From assembly GCA_036494815.1 (NCBI GenBank), contig DASXNV010000064.1, positions 1-64,000 of the forward strand: a stretch of DNA of 64,000 nt, written 5' to 3'. The DNA is from Poindextera sp036494815 (GTDB taxonomy: Bacteria; Pseudomonadota; Alphaproteobacteria; Caulobacterales; Caulobacteraceae). Shown here piece by piece: positions 53,433 to 60,038 of this stretch (its first letter is position 1; the number at the start of each line of letters is the position of its first letter). The translations under genes were made by a program, and so were the position numbers. The notes beneath the pieces were generated by a model. The model ran no database searches. It was not told where the DNA came from and saw only the letters and a list, made by a program, of their open reading frames with translations.

Positions 53433-54167
53433 ATGAAACTGCTGCGCCTTCCTCTCACCGTCCTCGCATGCGCCATCGCTTTGACGGGCTGCAGCAAGGC
53501 TGACGAGGCTTTCGACGCCAAGGTCCACGCCTATCTGATGGCGCACCCTGAGGTCATCCGAGAAGCGATCGAGAAGTTGCAGCAGAAGGAGGAGGCTCAA
53601 GCTCTTGCGGAAAACAACCTCGCCATCGCGCAGGCCAGGGTGCTCATTCCGAAGAACCGCCAGGCGATCGAAAGCGATCCCCGCGACTTTGTCGCCAATC
53701 CGAAGGGCGCGATCACGTTGACTGAATTCTACGACTACCGCTGTCCCCACTGCGTGAATGTCGCGCCGGCAGTGCTGTCGCTTATCCAGAGCAACCCTGA
53801 TGTGAGGGTGGTGTTCAAGGAGTTCCCCATCTTCGGCGCCGTCTCAGAACGGGCCGCCGCGGGCGCAATCGCGGTCAAAAAGGCCGGCGGAGATTACCTA
53901 GGCGTCTATCACGATTTCATGGCCGCCCGGCCGCTGGACGCGGCCGCCATCGACAGGATCCTGCAGGCTCATGGCCTTGCTCCGGCCAGACTCGATCAGT
54001 CGGAGTTTAAAGCGGCCGCCGCCCGGCAGTTGGGTGATACGCGCAAACTGACAGAGACGCTGCACATCCAGGGCACCCCTGCCTTCATCGTGGGCGACAC
54101 CTTGGTGCCCGGCGAAGACCTGGATGCGGTCAGGGCGGCGATCGAAAAGGCCCGCGGCAAGGGGTGA
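53433..54167 (+). CDS. DsbA-family thiol-disulfide oxidoreductase, lipoprotein-like
   Basis: The 244-residue protein has a signal with lipobox ALTGC (C20), a short helical dimerisation arm (about 25-80) and a thioredoxin-fold domain with YDYRCPHC (active site C104-C107). The cis-Pro region is IQGTPAFIVG. The helical N-terminal arm resembles ScsC/BdbD-type proteins. It should work in the periplasm, membrane-anchored by lipid; the function is disulfide formation or isomerisation. ATG 53433 follows a weak GGAG. Confidence 0.9.
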   Translation: MKLLRLPLTVLACAIALTGCSKADEAFDAKVHAYLMAHPEVIREAIEKLQQKEEAQALAENNLAIAQARVLIPKNRQAIESDPRDFVANPKGAITLTEFYDYRCPHCVNVAPAVLSLIQSNPDVRVVFKEFPIFGAVSERAAAGAIAVKKAGGDYLGVYHDFMAARPLDAAAIDRILQAHGLAPARLDQSEFKAAAARQLGDTRKLTETLHIQGTPAFIVGDTLVPGEDLDAVRAAIEKARGKG

Positions 54168-54200
54168 TTTTGGTCCTGGGTGCGTGGTTCGAGACGTCCG

Positions 54201-54989
54201 CTAGATCAACCCTGCCAAGGGCGAACTCGGGTCCGCGTACAACCGCTTCGGCATCCGGCCGGCCAGATAGGCTTCCCGGCCCGCGATAACCGCGTGCTTC
54301 ATCGCCCGAGCCATGCGAATCGGGTCCTTGGCCTCGGCGATGGCGGTGTTCATCAGCACCGCGTCGCAGCCCAGTTCCATGGCGATGGTGGCGTCGCTGG
54401 CCGTGCCCACTCCGGCGTCCACCAGCACCGGCACCTTGGACTGCTCGACGATCAGCCGGACATTGACCCGGTTCTGCAGGCCCAGCCCCGAGCCGATCGG
54501 CGCGGCGGCGGGCATGATGGCTGAGGCCCCGGCCTCCTCCAGCTTAAGGCAATAGACCGGATCGTCGGTGCAATAGACCATCACAAAAAAGCCTTCTGAA
54601 ACCAGTAGCTTGAGGGCGCGCAGCGTCTCCTCCATGTCCGGGTAGAGGTGCTTGGTGTTGGACAGGACTTCCAGCTTGACCAGGTCCCAACCACCGGCCT
54701 CGCGGGCCAGGCGCAGAGTGCGCACGGCGTCCTCGCCGGTGAAACAGCCGGCGGTGTTGGGCAGGAAGGTGAATCGATCGGGTTTGACATGGTCCACCAG
54801 CATGGGCTGGCTCGGGTCCGACAGGTTCACGCGGCGCAGGGCCACAGTGACGATCTCGGCCCCAGCCGCCTCGGCCGCAGCGGCATTGGTGGCGTAGTCC
54901 TTGTACTTACCGGTGCCGACGATCAGGCGCGAGCGAAAGGTGCGGCCGGCGACGGTCCAGGTGTCTTCCAAGGGCGTATGGGCGTTCAT
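54201..54989 (-). CDS. thiG: Thiazole synthase
   Basis: ThiG makes the thiazole part of thiamin from dehydroglycine, ThiS-thiocarboxylate and 1-deoxyxylulose-5-phosphate. The 262-residue barrel has the Schiff-base Lys in WDLVKLEVL (K105), IVGTGKYKDY, and the phosphate-binding loops IPAAAPIGSGLG-like and LVDAGVGTASDA. Start 54989 was chosen from MNAHTPLED; the 46 upstream codons lack similarity and overlap thiS. thiS lies four bases upstream. Confidence 0.95.
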   Translation of the reverse strand: MNAHTPLEDTWTVAGRTFRSRLIVGTGKYKDYATNAAAAEAAGAEIVTVALRRVNLSDPSQPMLVDHVKPDRFTFLPNTAGCFTGEDAVRTLRLAREAGGWDLVKLEVLSNTKHLYPDMEETLRALKLLVSEGFFVMVYCTDDPVYCLKLEEAGASAIMPAAAPIGSGLGLQNRVNVRLIVEQSKVPVLVDAGVGTASDATIAMELGCDAVLMNTAIAEAKDPIRMARAMKHAVIAGREAYLAGRMPKRLYADPSSPLAGLI

Positions 54990-54993
54990 GGGA

Positions 54994-55194
54994 TCAGCCG
55001 CCTCCGATAAAATGTACGATCTCGATACGGTCGCCATCGGCGAGCGCGGTCTTGGCGTAGATCGAACGCGGCACGATCTCAAGATTGCGTTCGACAGCCA
55101 CCTTGCGCGGATCGAGACCCAGGACACTCACCAGGGAAGCGATGTTCGATATCGCCGAAAACCCACGTTCTTCGCCATTGATCACCAGACGCAT
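54994..55194 (-). CDS. thiS: Sulfur carrier protein ThiS
   Basis: The 66-residue ubiquitin-fold carrier begins MRLVINGEERGF and ends DGDRIEIVHFIGGG with the terminal Gly-Gly required for thiocarboxylation. It supplies sulfur to ThiG. Start 55194 gives the usual length. No ThiO, ThiF or ThiE gene is adjacent and no TPP riboswitch is visible before it. Confidence 0.92.
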   Translation of the reverse strand: MRLVINGEERGFSAISNIASLVSVLGLDPRKVAVERNLEIVPRSIYAKTALADGDRIEIVHFIGGG

Positions 55195-55285
55195 TCCGGC
55201 CTCCAATCGAGCCCTGCTTGTGAGCCCCGCCGCGCAACGATACAAGACGGCGGATTCGACAATGGATCACTGACCGCGGAGCGGC

Positions 55286-55741
55286 ATGACCAAACCGATC
55301 TATGTGCTGAACGGCCCTAATCTCAACCTGTTGGGGTCGCGAGAGCCGCACATCTACGGGACCACCACGCTCGAGGACGTTCGCGGCCTTTGCGAGGCGC
55401 GCGCGACGGCGCTCGGCCATGGGCTAGTGTTCCATCAATCGAATCACGAAGGCCAGTTGATCGACTGGGTGCAGGAGGCTCGCACGAGCGCCTGCGCCGT
55501 GGTGATCAACCCGGCCGGCTATGGTCACACCTCGATCGCGCTTCTGGACGCGCTCAAGGCCCTGACCATTCCCATTATCGAATGCCATCTCTCCAACCCG
55601 GCGGCACGGGAAGATTTCCGCAGGCACACCTACGTCTCCCTGGCGGCGACGGGCGTGGTCTCGGGCTTCGGCGCCCATAGCTATGAACTCGCCATAGAGG
55701 CGGCGGCTGGCCAGGCGGCCAAGACCGCCGCGTCCGCGTAG
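55286..55741 (+). CDS. aroQ: 3-dehydroquinate dehydratase type II
   Basis: This shikimate enzyme of 151 residues has VLNGPNLNLLGSREPHIYG with catalytic Tyr24, INPAGYGHTSIAL, the ECHLSNP His loop and a final Arg region. The type II fold is a dodecamer. It is divergent from thiS and 18 bases ahead of accB, in the conserved aroQ-accB-accC order of alphaproteobacteria. Confidence 0.97.
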   Translation: MTKPIYVLNGPNLNLLGSREPHIYGTTTLEDVRGLCEARATALGHGLVFHQSNHEGQLIDWVQEARTSACAVVINPAGYGHTSIALLDALKALTIPIIECHLSNPAAREDFRRHTYVSLAATGVVSGFGAHSYELAIEAAAGQAAKTAASA

Positions 55742-55759
55742 CAGCAAGGTTTTTCATTC

Positions 55760-56260
55760 ATGACCGACTTAAAAGCCCCCGCGTCGAAGGACGCCAGCGG
55801 CTCGATCGATCCCAAGCTGGTGCGCAAGCTGGCCGATATTCTCACCGATACCGGCCTGACCGAAATCGAGGTCGAACAGGGCGGCCTGCGCATCCGCGTG
55901 GCGCGCGAACTGACGGCGGCTGCGGCGCCGATCCACTATGCGACCGCGCCGACGCCCGTCGCCGCACCGGTGGCGCCCGCCCCCATGGCAGCAGCCCCAG
56001 CCCCGGCGGCGGTCGAGCCCGAGCGCGGCGAACAGATCAAGTCGCCCATGGTTGGCACCATTTATCTGCAGGCCCAGCCCGGCACGCCCCCCTTCATCAA
56101 GGTCGGCGATCAGGTCTCGGTCGGCCAGACCCTTTTGATCATCGAAGCGATGAAGACCATGAACCCGATTCCGGCCACCAAGGCCGGGACGGTGCTCAAG
56201 ATCCTGGTGGACGATGCTCAGCCGGTCGAGTTCGGCGAACCCCTCGTCGTCATCGAGTAG
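55760..56260 (+). CDS. accB: Acetyl-CoA carboxylase biotin carboxyl carrier protein
   Basis: The 166-residue protein has an N-terminal helical region (RKLADILTDTGLTEIEVEQG), an Ala/Pro linker (about 50-85) and a biotinyl domain with IIEAMKTMNPIPA, where the Lys (about 132) carries biotin. It shuttles CO2 between AccC and the carboxyltransferase in fatty acid synthesis. accC starts four bases after its stop. Confidence 0.97.
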   Translation: MTDLKAPASKDASGSIDPKLVRKLADILTDTGLTEIEVEQGGLRIRVARELTAAAAPIHYATAPTPVAAPVAPAPMAAAPAPAAVEPERGEQIKSPMVGTIYLQAQPGTPPFIKVGDQVSVGQTLLIIEAMKTMNPIPATKAGTVLKILVDDAQPVEFGEPLVVIE

Positions 56261-56264
56261 GGCG

Positions 56265-57608
56265 ATGTTCGAAAAAATCCTCATCGCCAATCGGGGCGAG
56301 ATCGCCCTGCGGGTGATCCGCGCCTGCAAGGAAATGGGCATCGCCACCGTGGCCGTCCATTCCGAGGCCGACGCCAGCGCCATGCACGTGCGCCTGGCTG
56401 ACGAGAGCGTCTGTATCGGCCCCGCGTCGGCGGCCAAGAGCTATCTGAACATCCCCTCCCTGATCGCAGCTTGCGAGATCACCGGGGCCCAGGCCATCCA
56501 TCCAGGCTACGGCTTTCTGTCCGAGAACGCCCGCTTCGCCGAGATCGTCGGCGCCCACGGCTACACCTTCATCGGACCCAAGCCCGAACACATCCGCATG
56601 ATGGGCGACAAGATCACCGCCAAGCAGGCCGTGAAGGCGGTGGGGATCCCCGTGGTGCCGGGCTCCGACGGCGGGGTCACCACCGAAGAAGAAGCTTTCG
56701 CCGCCGCCGAGGCCATCGGCTTTCCCGTGCTGATCAAGGCGGCGGCGGGTGGAGGCGGGCGCGGCATGAAGGTCGCTCAGGACGCCGAAGGCCTGGCCGA
56801 AGCGGTCTCCACCGCCCGTTCAGAGGCGCGCAACGCCTTTGGCGACGACACTGTCTATATGGAACGCTATCTGGCCAAACCGCGGCATATCGAGCTGCAG
56901 GTGATCGCCGACAGCTTCGGCAATGTGGTCCATCTGGGCGAGCGCGACTGCTCCTTGCAACGCCGTCACCAGAAGGTCATGGAAGAGGCCCCTTCACCCG
57001 CCATCGACCCCGCCACCCGCGCCAAGATCGGCAAGGTGGTGGTCGACGCCATTAAGGCCATCGGCTATCTCGGTGTGGGCACCATCGAGTTCCTGTACGA
57101 GGACGGCGAGTTCTTCTTCATCGAGATGAACACCCGCCTGCAGGTGGAGCACCCGGTCACCGAGGCCATCACCGGCATCGACCTGGTGCGCGAACAGATC
57201 CGCATCGCCGCCGGACTGCCCCTGTCCTTCACCCAGGACGAGGTAAGGTTCGAAGGCCATGCCATCGAGTGCCGCATCAACGCCGAGAGCCCGCGCACCT
57301 TCACCCCCTCCCCGGGCCTGGTGACCGATTTCCACGCCCCCGGCGGCCTGGGTGTGCGGCTGGATTCAGCCCTCTATGCCGGCTATTCGATCCCGCCTTA
57401 TTACGACAGCCTGGCCGGCAAGCTGATCGTCCACGGTCGGGACCGCGCCGAAGCCATCGCCCGCGCCCGGCGCTGCCTGGGCGAAATGGTGGTGGGCGGC
57501 ATCGAGACCACCATCCCCCTGTTCCAAGATCTGCTTGTCCAGCCCGATATCATCGAGGGCGCCTACAATATCCACTGGCTGGAGCAGTGGATCCGTCAGG
57601 GCAATTGA
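56265..57608 (+). CDS. accC: Acetyl-CoA carboxylase biotin carboxylase
   Basis: The 447-residue ATP-grasp enzyme carboxylates biotin on AccB. It opens MFEKILIANRGEIALRVIRA and has the ATP-grasp loop AAAGGGGRGMKVA, HPGYGFLSEN, ERDCSLQRRHQK and the catalytic Glu/Arg region EFFFIEMNTRLQVEHPVTE. Start 56265 matches the family exactly. The aat gene begins five bases after its stop. Confidence 0.98.
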   Translation: MFEKILIANRGEIALRVIRACKEMGIATVAVHSEADASAMHVRLADESVCIGPASAAKSYLNIPSLIAACEITGAQAIHPGYGFLSENARFAEIVGAHGYTFIGPKPEHIRMMGDKITAKQAVKAVGIPVVPGSDGGVTTEEEAFAAAEAIGFPVLIKAAAGGGGRGMKVAQDAEGLAEAVSTARSEARNAFGDDTVYMERYLAKPRHIELQVIADSFGNVVHLGERDCSLQRRHQKVMEEAPSPAIDPATRAKIGKVVVDAIKAIGYLGVGTIEFLYEDGEFFFIEMNTRLQVEHPVTEAITGIDLVREQIRIAAGLPLSFTQDEVRFEGHAIECRINAESPRTFTPSPGLVTDFHAPGGLGVRLDSALYAGYSIPPYYDSLAGKLIVHGRDRAEAIARARRCLGEMVVGGIETTIPLFQDLLVQPDIIEGAYNIHWLEQWIRQGN

Positions 57609-57612
57609 CCCG

Positions 57613-58284
57613 GTGCCGCTGGGAGGATCGCGCGCTGCGGGCTTCACGGTCGAGGACCTGATCGACTGCTATCAGCGCGGCGTCTTCCCCATGGCCGACG
57701 CCCGCGACGACGATCGAATCTTCCTGGTCGATCCCGAGCACCGCGGGATCATGCCGCTGCATACTGTCCACATCCCCCGCCGGCTTGCGCGCACGGTCCG
57801 AACCGACCCCTACCAGGTTCGCATCGACACCGCCTTTGATGCGGTGGTCGAGGCCTGCGCCGCCGCCCGCCCGGGCCGGGAAGACACCTGGATCAACGCC
57901 CCCATACAGGAACTGTATGGCCAGCTCTATCGCCTGGGCCTGGCCCATAGTGTCGAATGCTGGCTCGAGGGGAAGTTGGTCGGCGGTCTCTATGGCGTCA
58001 CTCTGGGCGGAGTCTTCTTCGGCGAGAGCATGTTCTCCACCGCCCGCGACGCCAGCAAGGTAGCCCTGATCCATCTGGTGGCGCGCCTGACCGCCGGCCA
58101 GTTCAAGCTGCTCGACACTCAGTTCATGACAGAGCATCTCAGCCAGTTCGGCGCTGTGGAAATCCCCCGCGCCCACTATCGCAAGCGCCTTGCCGAGGCC
58201 CTCACACGCCAGGCCGACTTCTACGTCCTACCCGCCTATGCCGACGGCGCGGCGGTCTTGCAGGCGATCAGCCAGGCGTCATAG
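57613..58284 (+). CDS. aat: Leucyl/phenylalanyl-tRNA-protein transferase
   Basis: Aat adds Leu or Phe to N-terminal Lys/Arg of proteins, marking them for ClpS/ClpAP. The 223-residue protein has LIDCYQRGVFPMAD, WINAPIQELYGQLYRLGLAHS, GGLYGVTLGGVFFGESMFS and the H-L-V-A-R-L helix. Start is GTG 57613, as ATG codons upstream give no similarity. The 3' end overlaps the convergent DUF2155 gene by 49 bases. Confidence 0.94.
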   Translation: MPLGGSRAAGFTVEDLIDCYQRGVFPMADARDDDRIFLVDPEHRGIMPLHTVHIPRRLARTVRTDPYQVRIDTAFDAVVEACAAARPGREDTWINAPIQELYGQLYRLGLAHSVECWLEGKLVGGLYGVTLGGVFFGESMFSTARDASKVALIHLVARLTAGQFKLLDTQFMTEHLSQFGAVEIPRAHYRKRLAEALTRQADFYVLPAYADGAAVLQAISQAS

Positions 58285-58868
58285 ACCGGGTGCTGGAACA
58301 GGTTCAGTCCTGGTGAATTGGAAAACATCCAGCCGCGAAACACCTGTTTGCCGGGGGGCGGCGGCTTGTCATCCGGCCCCTTGGGTTGAGAGACGATCTC
58401 CACATGGGCGGCGGCATCGGTGATCACCTCGTCCGGAGCGGTGGTCTCGCAGGCGCGCACGATGAAGATCAGGGACTTGTAGCGGATCGGCTGGTTGATC
58501 GGCGCCTCGAAGCGCAGGGTCTCGGCCGAGACCTTGTCCAGGGCCTGGATCACCGCCACGGCGTAGCGCGGCCGCGTCAACGGCACGGCAGGCTTGGGCG
58601 GCGCGGGCCGGCCAGAGGGCGCCTCGCCCTCGTCGACGCTATCGTCGGAGGCCACGGCTGCGGGCGGCTCAGGGACCGGCGCATCGGGCTCGACGACGGT
58701 CGCGGCAGGCGGCGCAGTCGCCCGGACGGGCGCTACGTGAACGATCTTGGGGCTGGAGGGCGCAGCGCGGCCGGGTTCGTCCTGCTGGGCGCGCACCAGG
58801 CCGTTCAGGCCCAGGGCCAGACCCAGCGCGAGCGCGGCGCTGGCGAGCATCTGCGGCCGGCGCGCCAT
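58236..58868 (-). CDS. Secreted DUF2155 protein
   Basis: The 210-residue protein has a signal peptide (cleavage near LVRAQ), a Pro/Ala-rich linker (about 30-100), then the DUF2155 domain: AVIQALDKVSAETLRFEAPI, RYKSLIFIVRACETT and FRGWMFSNSPGLNLFQHPVY. Cys in V-R-A-C is conserved in the family. The function is unknown, but the gene is regularly next to aat and accBC in alphaproteobacteria. It lies 3 bases after the mlaD-like gene, and its end overlaps aat. Confidence 0.87.
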   Translation of the reverse strand: MARRPQMLASAALALGLALGLNGLVRAQQDEPGRAAPSSPKIVHVAPVRATAPPAATVVEPDAPVPEPPAAVASDDSVDEGEAPSGRPAPPKPAVPLTRPRYAVAVIQALDKVSAETLRFEAPINQPIRYKSLIFIVRACETTAPDEVITDAAAHVEIVSQPKGPDDKPPPPGKQVFRGWMFSNSPGLNLFQHPVYDAWLIACKTAAPSA

Positions 58869-58871
58869 CCC

Positions 58872-59426
58872 CTAGTGGCCCGAGGGCGCAGCAGGCACGC
58901 CATAGGGGTCGGCGGCGGGCGCCGAGCCGGTGGCTGCCGCGGCCGGCGGGGCGGCCCCCGCCGCAGCCGAAGCGCCTGAGGCCGCCGGCGAGCGAATGAA
59001 CTGGCCGATCAAGCCGAACAGGTCCACCGCGCCCTGGGTGTTCTGAAACTCGTCGCCCGGCTTCATATCCCCCGGCGCGCCGCCTGGCTCGATTGCCACG
59101 TGCGAGCCGCCCAACAGGCCGTCGCTGGTCACCTTGGCGGTGGAGTCGGCCGGCAGTTTTACGGTGGGATCGAGGCTGATCTTGGTCACGGCCATGAAGG
59201 TCTTGGGGTCCAGGGTGATCGACGCCACCGTACCCACCTTGACCCCCGCCACCCGCACGTCCGCGCCAGGCGCCAGGGCGCCCACCTGACCGAACCTGGC
59301 GGTCAGGTCATAGCCGCGGGCATTGGCGTGAATCGCCCCAGCGCTCAGCGCATAGACGAGAAAACCGGCCGCGGCGGCCAGCACAACCGCGCCCAGTCCG
59401 GTTTCGGCCCATTGACCTCGCGCCAT
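58872..59426 (-). CDS. MlaD-family outer-membrane lipid-asymmetry protein
   Basis: The 184-residue protein has one N-terminal membrane helix (about 8-28) and an MCE/MlaD domain (LTARFGQVGALAPGADVRVA, GVKVGTVASITLDPK, DGLLGGSHVAIEPGG), then an Ala/Pro-rich tail. MlaD hexamers bind phospholipid and work with the MlaFEDB ABC importer. No mlaE or mlaF gene is adjacent, which is usual in this class. It overlaps no other gene; the NDUFA12 gene is five bases upstream. Confidence 0.88.
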   Translation of the reverse strand: MARGQWAETGLGAVVLAAAAGFLVYALSAGAIHANARGYDLTARFGQVGALAPGADVRVAGVKVGTVASITLDPKTFMAVTKISLDPTVKLPADSTAKVTSDGLLGGSHVAIEPGGAPGDMKPGDEFQNTQGAVDLFGLIGQFIRSPAASGASAAAGAAPPAAAATGSAPAADPYGVPAAPSGH

Positions 59427-59431
59427 GAGAC

Positions 59432-59827
59432 CTACTCCGGTTTCCAGGCCTGATAATCGCCGGTGGCCGCCGGCCGCTGGCCGCTCTCGGCGATGGAGCC
59501 CGGCGGCCGCCAAGCGTCAATCGTGCCGGTCAGGTTGGGAATGTGATCCTTTTCCCATGACCGCCGCAGCAGCGGCTCGGTCGTCGGCGGCTCGTCAAAG
59601 GTGTAGCGCAGCCAGCCGTGCCATTCCGCCGGCACCTTGGAGGCTTCGGCATAGCCGTTGTAGATCACCCAGCGTCGCTTGCGGCTGTCGTAGCTGTCGG
59701 AGTTATCGCGGGCCTGATAATATTTGTTGCCGGTGTCGTCCTGACCGACGAACTCACCGCGCCGCCACACCGTGAACTTCAGGCCTAAAGCCCCGCCGTT
59801 CCACCACGTAAAAATCGTCTTCAGCAC
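59432..59827 (-). CDS. NDUFA12-type complex I accessory protein
   Basis: The 131-residue protein matches the NDUFA12 (B17.2) family, an accessory subunit of complex I kept in alphaproteobacteria: FVGQDDTGNKYYQARDNSDS, RRWVIYNGYAEASKVPAEWH, WLRYTFDEPPT, and the HIPNLTGT motif. It would sit on the peripheral arm of NADH dehydrogenase and assist assembly. It is first in the leftward set NDUFA12-mlaD-DUF2155. Confidence 0.92.
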   Translation of the reverse strand: MLKTIFTWWNGGALGLKFTVWRRGEFVGQDDTGNKYYQARDNSDSYDSRKRRWVIYNGYAEASKVPAEWHGWLRYTFDEPPTTEPLLRRSWEKDHIPNLTGTIDAWRPPGSIAESGQRPAATGDYQAWKPE

Positions 59828-60038
59828 GCCGCTTGCGCTCCGCCGCGAACAGGAAAAAGCGCCCCAAGGCGCGCGCCGGGACTATAGGCGGCGCCCCGGC
59901 CATCGTCCAGCGACCTCGCTAAGGCTCCGCTCAACAGCTCAACACAAGATGTTGTGGATAGTGGTTGCTCGGCCCGCAATATCTATTGAAGATTACCTAG
60001 CCGGCCCCTAGGCTCGCGGGGATCGGCGGAGGATCGAC

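Noticed and set aside
55195..55285. TPP riboswitch in front of thiS
   Set aside because: The gap is under 100 bases, shared with the divergent aroQ start, and no CUGAGA-type thi-box was seen.
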